A DNA stretch of 64,000 bases from Theobroma cacao (Eukaryota > Streptophyta > Magnoliopsida > Malvales > Malvaceae). The position numbers were made by a program, and so were the translations under genes. This document shows positions 37,801 to 49,021 of this stretch, piece after piece. The stretch covers positions 4,873,956 to 4,937,955 of the forward strand of contig NC_030851.1 of assembly GCF_000208745.1 (NCBI RefSeq), read 5' to 3'. Every line of letters begins with the position of its first letter. Position 1 is the stretch's first letter. The notes under the pieces were generated by a model. It saw only the letters and a list, made by a program, of their open reading frames with translations. It made no database searches and was not told the DNA's origin.

Positions 37801-40800
37801 ATGATGGGCGGTGGAAGTGTGTATTGGGGAAGGAAAGAAGAGAGTAAAGAAGTGAAAGGAATAGTGGTGATATTTGCTTGGGTTTCGATTCACGACAAAC
37901 ACCTTCAAAATTACGTGGATTTGTATTCGTCTCTCGGTTGGAATTCCCTCGTTTCTCGTGCTGATTTTCTTAACGCGTAAGTTTCTTTTTTAGTTCAGTT
38001 TGGTTATTGAGGAAGTAATTTAGAGTGGGTTAAGCTTAATTTAGCTATTAATTATCTAGATTTTATCATAATTTCGAGGATAATTTCATAGTTTTTTCTT
38101 TGTCTTATTGGTGGTTCTCTGGTCCAGGATTCTCATAAAATGGGTGTTTGTAGGTGAGCTTGTGCTTCTATTTTGATGGTTGAAGTTCAATTCGAGTTTT
38201 TTTTTTTGGCTTGTTTTTTTTTTTTTGTCCTGGTAATGATTGTGATAATAATTGGCTTATAGGGGTGTTGTAATGGGATTAGGAGAGTAGTTTGCCAATG
38301 AAGGGTACTAATTGTTTGCAAAAAAAGAAGCCCGAAGCTGTAATCTTAGTTATTGAGGAGGGGAAGATAGAAGATTTGGGAAAGTAAGGACCTCAGCAAC
38401 AAGTTGTTTGGTTTGGGGTTGGGGCTGTTCCCAAAATGATGGCTTAAATGAGTGTTCATTACTGCTATGAAGAATGAGTTGCTCGCTTACATAGAACACA
38501 TAGAAGATATGCCTTGTCGGGGAGGAGTGGTAGTTGTGTGTTGTATAAGTTATTTGTGGGTTTGTACAGATTAGAGATTTTGGCATTTGTGGATGCTATT
38601 TGTTAGATTTTAGGATCTTGAACTTGGCATTTCTTTACTGCACTTTTAGCAAGATGCTTTTTCCTTGTTTTCTTTTCATGTTTTTAAAGTCTCATGTTAT
38701 ATTCTTTATGCAGATATTATCCTGAGAGGGCTATGTCCTTAGCATTTGTTCTTCTAAATGAACTTGTGGAGGTCAGTTTCATTAAGTTTACTATCTCTCA
38801 AGATGTCTTAAGATTTCAGTCGGATTTTCAAGAAAATCTTAAACTTAAAATACCTGTTGGTTTGGGGATTGCAGGAGCTAAAGTTTAGAACTTGTCCTGT
38901 AGTCTTAGTTGCTTTCTCTGGCAGTCCTAAAGCTTGTATGTACAAGGTGTTTCAGGTACATTTATTGAAACTTTAGGTCTCACTTCAATTCCAAATGATT
39001 CGGAAACTTTGTGTGCTTTTATTTCCGTTGTTGCAGTTGAAATAATTTGCTATGTTTGATGTAGATTATTCAGGGAACAGGTGAAAGTCAGCTTAATCTG
39101 GTATCCTTTCTCTCTCTCTCAATTACTTTTAGTGACTTACAAGTTAAATATAATGTTGTTCTAAAATCTCTACTTCTTAGAGAGGGATAATGTTACATTA
39201 GGCTGTATAGCATAGGACAATGTCTAATGTGATATCTATACTAAAAAACATTCAATATGGTTAAAAGTATTCAATGTGGTACTTGAACTTTCATTCTGTT
39301 TATCAGTGTGCCCCTACGCCCAAAATTTTTAATAAAATTTACTTATGTCCGAATAGGACAATCAGCAAGCTCCATGGCGTCAAACAAATGCCACTTCACT
39401 TTATAGGTCAATGATTAGGATAGACATGTGGCGTAACCCATTGGTTAAAATTTTAAACTTTTATTCTTTAAAAAATAAAAATTGGAACTTTTAAAAATAA
39501 TTTTTTCTATTTTTAAAATTAAAAAGCTGAAAATTTTATAAAATAAATTGCTATTCTTTTGAAAAAAAAAACTCCAAAATTTAAAGAATATTTTTTATTT
39601 TATGAACAATTAATTTTTATATTTGAAATAGAAAATGCTGAAAATTTTCCTTTTATCTATTTTTAAAATTTTTTTTTTCCTTCTTTCCTTTATTTCCTCT
39701 TCTGTCTCTCCTTCTGCATGTTGCCTGAATCGGGCCATCATGAACTTAGATCTAGACATTGGAGGCCCAATCTGGTGTCAATTTGGTCAGATCCGACTTG
39801 TTTCAAGTTGGAAAATGGCTTGAAAGTAGTCCATTTTAGGGCTGAAAACTGGTCTTTTCCAGCCTGAAATGGGCCGGATCTGGCCTTACCTGTGTTGAAT
39901 TGGGTCTTGGCTGGCCAGATCTGGTCGGATTCAGCCTCAAAACAGTAGGGATGGCTGGCAAAGAGAGAGAAGAAATATGAGAGAAGAGGATGGAGAGGAG
40001 AGAGAGAGAAAAAAAGAAGAGGAAATTATTTAATAAAATTTTCTGTTTTTTATTTTCAAAAAATAAATTTAAAATCTTTCAATAAATGGCAATCTGCCAC
40101 CTGTCCATCGTAATCATGGATCCAAAGAGTGATGTGTTATTTATTTGGCCACATGGTGCATTTTGATTGATCCATTCACATGTCATCAGATTTCCTTAAC
40201 AGTGTTAGATGTTGGATCACATTGATAGATAGAATGAAAGTTTTTTTGTAGTACAGGTACCACATTCTACGTTTTCCTATATTGTAGGGGCCAAATGTGA
40301 CATTTTCTTTTTTAGAAATTAAACTGAAGTTTTGTTGTTAATGTTTTTCATTTTGTGAAGGATGGAGACCAGTTGGTTAGAAATTGTGTTTCTGGACAAA
40401 TCTATGATTCTAGTCCAGTAGATTTTGCCAGTGATCTGAATGCCCAATTTGCTTTGCATCCCTCCATACGCAAAATGCCTGGACCATCAAAACTTGTTTC
40501 TTGGATTGCAAAAGGTGTTGCTTCTGGTCTGGATGGTCTCTATCTAACTGGGTTTCAGTCTCAACGTGCTGAGTATTGGCAGACCCTTTACTCCTCAGTT
40601 GTGAGTTTATTCATTCCTGTACCTTGTTAAGTTGTTTTTGGTCTGTTTCCATCAGTTAATTTTTCCCTCTCCTCTTTTGTAGGATTTAAATGCTCCATAT
40701 CTCATTTTATGCTCAGAGAATGATGACCTTGCATCATATCCAGTTATCAGCAATTTTGCTCAATGCTTACAAGATCTTGGGGCAGATGTTAAGGTTGTAA

Positions 40801-41851
40801 AGTGGAATGACTCTCCTCACCTAGGTCTGTTCCAAATCATGTTTGGTTTATTATTACTACCAAGTATTGTTGTCTTTCATAAATTATTATTTCAGTTACC
40901 ATATATAAATATCAGGAGTATCTGCACGTACTATATTATGGTTTTTTCCATCAGCTGAAATGGAAAATTCTACCCATTCAGTAGACCCTTAAAGTAGACT
41001 GGCCATGTTTGGCGATTATGTTTAAGATCAAGTTTTGGGTATTTATCTAGTCTATTCAGCTTTAGGGCTGATAGCTAAACAGGACATCTATGACATCAAC
41101 CCCATATCAAGGGCATTGATGAGAGTAAATTGGAGACATAACATCTTATGTGCTCAGTTAATAAGAATGTAAAGGGATAATCAGCTGATTTATTGTAATA
41201 ACAGCTCATTTTATGTTTTCTTGTAGATTTATGAAAAGCTGAGGTTGCCTCACTCTAAATTGAGAGTAAACAGCCAAGCATAGTCTGTCTTTGTACTTTT
41301 AAAATGTTCAGTTACTTCTGTGTTTGTGACACATGAGAAATGACCTAATCTCATTCTTTGCTAGTACAGAACACTACAAGCATTATCCTATCCAGTACAG
41401 GGCTGCTGTGGCTAGTTTTCTTGAGAAGGCGACTTCAGTTTATTCCCATAGGATCCAGAAACTTCGAGAAAGAAATGGTATGCATGATGAGATATCTGAG
41501 TTAATCTGTGACCTGCAGAAAGCAGCAGTCAACTCAAACCAAAGCCTTAGGAGAGTTGCTCTTGGACCTAGTGACCACTTTTTCTTGCCAAGTTCAGCTG
41601 AATATCGCAATGGTAGAGAGTCGGGGTCTCTACAAGATGAACAAAGAGAAAGACTAATATCTCTGCCTGTACCCCCGAGCATCAATGCTCATAGTGTCCT
41701 TGGCCAGATCCTCTTTGATGCTTGTGTTCCGAAGAATATTGAAGGTTGGGACATTAGATTTTCAGGTTCTGTAAAAGGACAGCCATTTGCAGCTGCCCGT
41801 AGACATTCACCTTTCCTTGGTATCAGGTGCAATCGTCGTTCAAAATTGTAA
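37801..41851 (+). CDS. TMEM53/DUF829-type alpha/beta-hydrolase
   Basis: Seven exons with consistent phase (37801–37976, 38714–38771, 38875–38955, 39065–39100, 40361–40600, 40683–40824, 41370–41851) encode 404 aa. The family has an alpha/beta-hydrolase fold, is named after animal TMEM53, and has no established reaction in plants. Visible family marks are GIVVIFAWVSIHDKHLQNYV at 20–39 (start of the fold), LVAFSGSPKACMYKVFQ at 89–105 (nucleophile region, without a classical GxSxG), ILCSENDDLASYPVI at 205–219 (Asp region) and DSPHLEHYKHYPIQYR at 240–255 (His region). The C-terminal ~130 residues are a low-homology tail. The last acceptor is TACAG at 41369; the earlier CTAG would break the frame. 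I chose ATG 37801; 37804 is equivalent. Intron 4 carries a 1.1-kb inverted-repeat element. Confidence 0.9.
39189..40304. mobile_element. Long-inverted-repeat element in intron 4 of the TMEM53-like gene
   Basis: The left end (AATGTTACATTAGGC) and the reverse complement of the right end (AATGTCACATTTGGC) match. Further inward GTGGTAC(T/C)TG, ACTTTCATTCT and ATGATTA(G/C)GAT(A/G)GACA also pair, so the arms reach about 300 bp with indels. The middle holds a purine-rich stretch and GGCC/CCAGATC words but no ORF. No clear target duplication was seen. A MULE-like or fold-back MITE is likely. Confidence 0.65.
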
Positions 41852-43070
41852 TGTCTCTTAGATATTGAATTTGAGGGGAATCACATCGGCGTGAATGTTT
41901 TGTTGGATGCTGTCTAGAGAAATTGCAAGCAAAACACTCCCATCTAGATGGTGTATTGAACATGAGGTCTGTGGACATTTTGTGGAAAATTGTGTCCTTT
42001 TGTTTGTGATCTAATCCTCTGGCAAGGAGTATACAGGTAGCATAGGAATATGAACATATGTATTGTATGAATATATATGTATAGGACTTTTTGCATGTAT
42101 GAAATTGTACAGATGGTAAGTTGACAGTTTGTCTGCGTCTAAGAAGCAGTCATGATGATCATCAGATGGAAAGCCCCGGAAGGAAGAAAAAGGTCATCAA
42201 CTGGGCTTGGATTGGGAGAATTTCCAGATGTAAATAATAGAGGATCAAGGTCTGTACAAAGATGTCAGCTTCCCTCCGCCCCTTCGGCAAATACCAAATT
42301 ATCTGCACGTAGAGGCTCATAGTAAAGAATTCAATTCGTTTCTTCATTAATTTTATCAGTCAACTTGAGTAGTCTCAGTTGGATCTGAACATTTAAATGC
42401 ATATAATAGCGATTTTGATTGATTTTACTTTTTGTTGTGTTATCCTTTGTAAATTTAACTGAAGCCTTTACCCCCTCCGTCCCTTGCACTGGAGCTTAAA
42501 GTTGTTGGTAAGTCATGATGGCCGTGTATCTTTTCTCTCTTGTTACATTTTCCTTTTCTATCAATGTCTCTCAGCTGCAACGTAATATTGTGAGGTGGCC
42601 TAACATATGCTCTACAATTACCTTATATTAATTTGTGAAACATAAACTTCGATTTCTTTCACCTTTCTTCTTCATTTTACCACATGCAAATGCAGCGTAC
42701 CATAGCAGCAACGTAGCAAATGTTAGATCCTTGAATTTGATTGATTAAAATGGACGGCCCTCATACGTCTCACATAATTTCTCATCCAAAGTTCCAAAGG
42801 GAAGCTAGGCTACACCTTAGCCCCCGTAGCGTCTTGGTAAATCTGAGCCTTTATATCCATCCTTAATTCTTTGTAATATACTTTATAAATACATGTATGC
42901 ATTGTGCAAGGAGATAAAAGAGAGTGACAGTGAGTGATCATAAACAGAAATTTGGGTCTTCATTATCATTTTGCTAGCCCACTTGGATCGAGGTTGGAAT
43001 AGAGGAAAAAAACAAAGAAAACAATGGGAAAGCAAGAGAGAAATTAATAGAGGCTTTGTGGCGTCGATGA
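41852..43070. other. Spacer before the B3 gene array
   Basis: 3' UTR of the TMEM53-like gene, then AT-rich spacer and the presumed promoter of the first B3 copy. No other feature is seen. Confidence 0.5.
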
Positions 43071-43250
43071 ATGATGATGCACATGAAAATGAAAGTGAAG
43101 GTGGAGGAGGAGGAGCCCACGCAAATGCAGCAAGAGCCTTTGGTTGATGAAGATGAAGAAGACCATCTGCCCATTTCTCAACTTTTTCAGCTCCTTAAAC
43201 AACGCCAACACCAATCTCTTCTTTCTTCTTCTTCTTCTTCCATGTCCATG
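43071..43250 (+). other. Possible first coding exon of the first B3 copy
   Basis: ATG 43071 opens a 60-codon acidic stretch (VEEEEPTQMQ…DEDEEDHLPISQL) followed by QLLKQRQHQ and a Ser run, ending at a donor ATG|GTATCC. It is phase 0. Joined to 43863–43894 and then to the acceptor at 43957, the frame stays open into the B3 exons. The splicing is inferred from phase only. If unspliced, the ORF ends at 43298 as a 75-aa peptide. Confidence 0.4.
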
Positions 43251-43862
43251 GTATCCTCTCCCTCTCTTCACATACATAAAACGTGTTATGCTACATAACA
43301 TACTCTGCCATGTGCATGTAAAGTATGTATGGTTTTGTACGTAGCTAATTTGATCCAACCATCAGAGACTATTTGCTCCACATTTTCTAATATTCTTTTT
43401 TTTTTTTTGTTTATTGTTATTGGTGGTGATCTCCAGCTACTTATACTTATCTGCTCTGGTTTTCTTTTCATGTAGCCGAGGTTTTCATGTTTCCTTTTCC
43501 ATTTTCCTTTCAACTACGTGATCATACCAGAAAAACTACTCTAAATATTGGAGAACCACCAGAATGTTTTATGGACTAAAGCTCGTTTGACGTTCTTCAT
43601 CTTATAGTTTTGCTTGTCTAGTGTTTGCTTTAGGAGCCATATATAAAGTGCAAAAAAATTTAGCCATTAAAATGCTTGAATGCATTTGGAAATTGATACC
43701 CAAAACCAGAAGCCAGATTGGAATTGGTTTCTCCCTTGTGTGGCAAGCTGAATTCGTGCATGAATCTGGCTGGATCATTCTATCGTATTTTTGGAGTATC
43801 CCGAAACCTAAATTGATTTTAATTCAAACCAAGGAATAATGGGTAATTGGTTTCTTGAGCAG

Positions 43863-45843
43863 GAAATTCATGATTATCCTCAGAAGGCTGCAAGGTTGGT
43901 AAATTCATCGGTAACTTTTTTTATCTATTCTCAGTATTGTACACAAATTTGCTTAAGTACCGTTGATCTGGTTCATCTTTATGGATGCAAAAGGAAGAGG
44001 CCAAGGGACAAGCATTCCAACGATCATGTTATCAAGGCTTTGCCAGCTGTCAAAGGGAAAGCGGAAGAGGCTTGGGCGAACTCCTCTGCAAACAAGAGAG
44101 CAGAAGAGGTTCAAGCAAATTTACCAGCTGAATTCCCTAGTTTTTTTAAGATTATGATCCCATCAATGGTTTGTGGTTGCTTTTGGATGGTAAGTTTATT
44201 TTAAATTTATTCCCCAAGCCTAATAAAGTTCATTTACCACGCTTATCGAGTCCAGGAAGAAATTTTTGCACTGATTTCCTTTTCTTTTTCTTCGCTGCCA
44301 GGCATTACCTAAGGAATTTTGCCAACTGCATTTGCCAAGTCATAATACGACCGTAGTCTTGGTTGATGAAGGTGGAAAAGAATACAAAACAAATTTTATT
44401 GTTCAAAGGAGGGCGCTGAGTGGTGGGTGGAGGAAGTTTTCCCAAGAACATGGTTTACTTGTTGGGGATGCTTTAGTTTTCCTTTTGATCAGGCCTTCCA
44501 AATTTAAGGTATTGCCTCTCATACTTTTCTCCATTATTGCATTAAGAATTAATGGATGAAAGGCATTCAAATGATTGATAAAACCAAGTCATCGTGCAAT
44601 TCAGCTGCCAGTATATTGAATAAAAGTGCACGGAGAAGGACACTGGTGTGGCTGTTTTAGCCCATGCTTTTTTGTTTCTTTTTTATGTTAGTTTAGAAGA
44701 GGAAAGCTGAACTCTTATTAACGGACTAATGGCAGAATAATTTTTCAAATTGGAACATTTGTTTTGCCTAATAAAGACCCACAATGTATGAGGGAGCCAA
44801 CTATACGTATTGGCTGGAGCAGAGCCTAATTCCCATACTTGTAATGTGTGATTTGTGGTTGATATTAAAGTTGTTGGCTGGTTCAACTTTTCCATTATCT
44901 CTTCCTTTGTCAAATTTACAGGTGTATATTTTGAGAGTGAATGGCTTAGGTGAAGTGGACGCTGCTCTTGGCCTACTCAGATTAGAGACTCGTGCAAAGC
45001 AGACATGTATTAGTAAGTCATATAGTTATCAGCTGTTCTTCGTTAGCATTCATGTGTAGCCCCACAAAGTTGATTCAGTTTGATTATTTAACTATTATCA
45101 TTAACTGGAAACTGAAAAAGATCATGCAGGAAAGAATAATGCAGAGCCTTTTGCCCAAGATATTAATCAATACGAAGTCCACAGGAATAGCTTGTCTTAT
45201 CCTAGTGCTGAAGAAAATCAATCAGACAATGGCAGTTTTGATATTGGCTCCAGTGAAGTGGAAGGCATTAGGTCATCACCAGAAGCAAATGCTGAATTCA
45301 AACAATCGAGAGGTACTGAGAAATTCACTATTCTTGTGAATGGTTTGGCCACAGATTCTCAGCTTTCTAAAAGGCTTAGGAAAAAATATTTATGAGCTCT
45401 GCTGTTGCCAGAAATCATATCTGCATGACAATCTTCACTAGAATATAAAAAGTACACTGGCAGCTGACATAATTACTGAGACTGTTAACATTGCAGATGC
45501 CATTGGAGCTTCCAAGATTTCCCCCCCACAAGCTGATTTTGTGGCTTGGGACAACACTTTGGCTGGCTTTGAGCTTTTGGGTATGAATGTTGGTGTTTTA
45601 CGCAACAGGGCGAGCCGGCTTCTGGACCTTGCTTTTGAATCAAAAACACAAGTGAAATCAAGGAGGTTCAAGGAAGCCGAACCTGAGAGAGCTTATGTAG
45701 AACAGGAAGCAAGGTCTCTTAAATTGCAGCTTCTGGAAAAAAGGGAGGAAATGGGCAGGCTGGATGCTGATATAGAGGCATTGAAAGTGAATGCTAGGAG
45801 GCATAAGCTAATGTTTGAGGCAGTTGTTAATGCTCCATGGTAA
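43863..45843 (+). pseudogene. B3-domain gene, first array copy, decaying: frameshift and nonsense in the C-terminal module
   Basis: Exons 43863–43894 (tentative), 43958–44189, 44302–44508 (207 nt), 44922–45012 (91 nt) and 45130 onward correspond to the paralogue at 51660–54383 with the same 207- and 91-nt exons. The basic segment CKRKRPRDK is followed by a B3 domain (LPKEFCQLHLPSHNTTVVLV…SGGWRKFSQEH…FLLIRPSKFK). The usual SHVTGGFWL before the intron has become SMVCGCFWM. After LSKRLRKK an extra T gives the stop TGA 45393–45395. The homologous reading continues in another frame, meets TAG about 50 bp later, then is open to TAA 45841–45843. With the exon at 43071 it could encode a truncated 335-aa protein with an intact B3 domain, so it may not be fully dead. 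Confidence 0.75.
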
Positions 45844-47683
45844 TGAGAAACATTTTACCCTGTTGGTATATACAGCATAGTATTAATGCTTAGCATAGAC
45901 TTCTTAACTACAGATCAACTATTCATCATTTCATTTCATATAGGAAAAATTAACTGATACTTTTCTCTTTCTTCTTCTTTTTTTTTTTTTTTTTCAGCAT
46001 GGGGATTTAGGTAGGTTTTGGATATGCCTGAACTTAAATTTTTTGAACCCAATATTGTACGAATTGGGATTGGGTGATCAATGCAAAATTTAAAGTGGCA
46101 GGGGAATTGATAATTCTTGAAGATAGTTCATAATTCATAACCATAGTACATGGTCTAAGTGCTCTAATATTCTGAATGCACTTTATAATTGATTTTATGG
46201 GCAGTGTGGAAGATTCTTGAAATACTCTTTTTGATAATGTTGAATAAATTTTTGGGGGATTGGCAGCTCACCAGTGGGCCAGAAGTTAAAAATGCAAACT
46301 TTATACATATATTATATAATTTGACAATTTTCAAATTAAAAAAAAATCAATTACACATGGTTAAAAAATTTTGTATTTGGTTAAGTAACTAGTATATGAT
46401 TTTCTTGTTCAAAGGGTAAGATTTGAATTTTCTTTCTTTTAGATAAAAAAAGTTTTTATTAAAAATGCAAGAAGGTACCAAGATAACTAAAACATAACTA
46501 AAGATAAAATTCAATTGTTTAACCAAAAAATTATTTTAATGATAGTCCTTGCCATGCTTCGTTTTTAGAATAAAAAGTAAATTCATCGTATGTTTGTAAC
46601 TTTTTAATAATATTTTATTTTTTATTTTTATTCATAATTTTTTAAATTTATTTCAAAGTTGTTCATCCATTAATATACTTTTAATTTCCGGATAAATCTT
46701 ATCATGTAAATGTCCATCAAAATGTCAGTTGATAAATTGTCACTTTCGAAATTTGACGAATATTAACAAATGAATGGATTTGGAATCAATTTAAAAAATT
46801 ATGAATAAAAAACATGAATATGTAAATCATAAATAAAAATAAAATATTATGAAAATGTCAAAAACTAACAATTAATGAAATTTACTTTTGAAATAGAAAT
46901 CTTGAATTTGAATTTGTGTGCTCCTCGATAAAACAAGCTATTTTTGTTGACAACAAATTCATGCTACCTTAAGTTTTATCTAAAATATTATATATATATA
47001 TATGTAAAATTACATTCAAATGTATAAATTTAATATTCAAATGATTTTCAAATTCAACCCCCATATTCTTTTTAAATTTTCAAAAAACATTTTTTAATCA
47101 AGGTGCCCAAATCCACGTCAAAATTTTATAGTGCTAGCCATCACAGTGTTCTATAGGGCTCCTCCAAGTAAAGCAGGTGTGGTGAACTTGTTCGTTTGAA
47201 AGACTCCACAGTGTGTAAATTGGGATCGTTTTCCGTAACCGTTTTTCTCTTTGCCAGCTGAAAACAAATTTCCGAAACTAATAATCGTCTAATCCACTAA
47301 TAGTACCTAAACGATATGGTAAATCCGTAACACTCCTGAACATCCGACCGCAACATGTCTTAAAACTGAACATCTGCCCTGAATTAATATCTTGAAAAGG
47401 GTATCGAGTCTCAACTTGTAGCCTGACCCATTGGATCGGCAGGGCCACTAATTCGCTTCCGTATGTTAGGACATAATGGAGACCGAGAAAAAATAAACGG
47501 CAAGTCCTGACTCCTGGAAGAGCAAAAACCTGAACACACTCCACAACTTCAAAACAGTGCCAGGTTTGCAAATTTCACCAGTTAGCAGGCTCCCCCATTT
47601 CTCTCTTCCTTTGTATGTCTGATTCAGGTGACTGATTACTGTGAATCTGTTTGTTCGTAGCAAGATTCTGACAAGTGAAGCCA
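45844..47683. other. Spacer between the first B3 copy and the unrecognised relic
   Basis: AT-rich, with a fold-back MITE (46566–46900) and a TA microsatellite near 46975. No gene is supported on either strand; the minus-strand frames at 47278–47684 show no family resemblance. Confidence 0.5.
46566..46900. mobile_element. Fold-back MITE (~335 bp)
   Basis: The two halves are inverted copies: AAAAGTAAATT, TAATATTTTATTTTT, TTCATAATTTTTTAAATT and CATTAAT/GTTAAT-type blocks occur in the same order on the two strands. There is no ORF. Target duplication not established. Confidence 0.65.
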
Positions 47684-48339
47684 ATGGGAACCAAGATAGA
47701 GGAGCCCCAGATTTCTGAAACGTCTTTGGATCCTGATAATGTTAACCTACAAGTAAGAAGTTCTTTCTGCCATGCTTTTTCACCTCCTGATGTGAGATTA
47801 GTGTCAAATGTTGCTTTTCCTGTTTAGGTTATCAAAGAATTATTCCTGGGTTTTGCTTCACTTTTTGTTCTGTTCTTGTTTCAGCTTCTTGCTTTTGTTC
47901 TGGGATTTACAGGGTTTGGTGATTCGGAATTTTTTTAAATAGATAGCAAGATATACAAAAATGTGCCCAAAAACCCGTACATGCAGATGGTTCTCGTTCA
48001 TCTGTCCGATGTCAAGAGCAACTCTACCTCGAGTTAGCTTTCGATTTAAGCAGTGGCTGGATCTTTTCCATTCCCGAGGTTGTTGTCGTAGAAACAAGAC
48101 GGGATCGAAGATCTTACCTAGAACGTCAAAATACTTTAGCAGCTAAGATAGCTGATGTCCTTCGACATCAATGCCAACTCGAGCAGTATTCTGGTGGTGG
48201 GCAATTAGCCATCCCCGGACTTGCTGCTCGATATATTTGCCACTCGCAGTAGCATTCGCCTTTTCATCTCTGATCGAAATCTAATTGCGTCGCACTATTT
48301 TTGTGCCAAGGAATTATTCAGAGTTCTCCAAACTCAAAA
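47684..48339 (+). pseudogene. Unrecognised protein-coding relic (two exons, one frameshift)
   Basis: I do not recognise this protein. A candidate first exon, 47684–47752, reads MGTKIEEPQISETSLDPDNV… and ends at a GTAAG donor in phase 0. A second exon opens at 47947, right after an in-frame TAG acceptor. It stays open for 101 codons with a clearly protein-like composition (…CQEQLYLELAFDLSSGWIFS…VVVVETRRDRRSYLERQN…), ending at TAG 48250–48252. From 48251 the next frame is again protein-like (SSIRLFISDRNLIASHYF…) and reaches a strong donor AAAA|GTGAGT at 48339/48340. One extra base around 48240–48250 would explain the switch. It lacks an internal ATG start, so it is easily missed. It could be a decayed gene or gene fragment, or, less likely, an assembly error in a live gene. 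Confidence 0.5.
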
Positions 48340-49021
48340 GTGAGTCTCACCTGGAACCTCAGGATTGAACATTGTTCCAGTAGCAGCAGCTGTAGCCCGT
48401 AGCCAACTACTCCTCCAGTCCACCTTTCTCCCCAGTGCATCACTCTTCACCCTCCCCCTCAAAAGAGAGGGATAAAATATCCATGGACTAATTGATGGAA
48501 TGCATTAAACAAAGCTCCGTAAGTCTATTATGATTAGAAAAACAGTAAAAGATTGAAATAATGTTCTTTCCAATCATGGAAGTTTTATTTATCTAGGTAA
48601 GCCTTATCAGGTTCTTCTGTTTCTTTTCTGACACTGGGATAATTTCCACATTTTAGACGGATACTTGACAACATTTGTCTAGTAATGTTTAATTGCCATA
48701 GACCTATAAGTGACAAATTTGAAGTTGAGCCGATTTGTCTTTGACTGGTCAGCTGGGTTCCACTGCAAACTTAAATGATCTCCTTCCCAGTTTCTTGAGC
48801 ATTTTGGTTGGTGTTCTGCTCCATAAGTTCAAATGCTAAAGTAACAGATAAATTTTTTTGTGCAATCTGGAGCAGGTAGGTTAGTGATATCATCTTAAGT
48901 CTTTGGTTTTCTAATTAACAAGAAGTCAAAGTAGGAGTTGCCTTGTGTTCATTACTTCATGAAATGAAGCTATAAATAAAGGAGATCTCTGATAATTTGT
49001 GATCATGTCAAGCCTTCTGTT
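48340..49021. other. Spacer before the second B3 copy
   Basis: No supported feature. Any missing 5' exons of the second B3 copy should lie here, but I found none that keep the frame. Confidence 0.4.
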
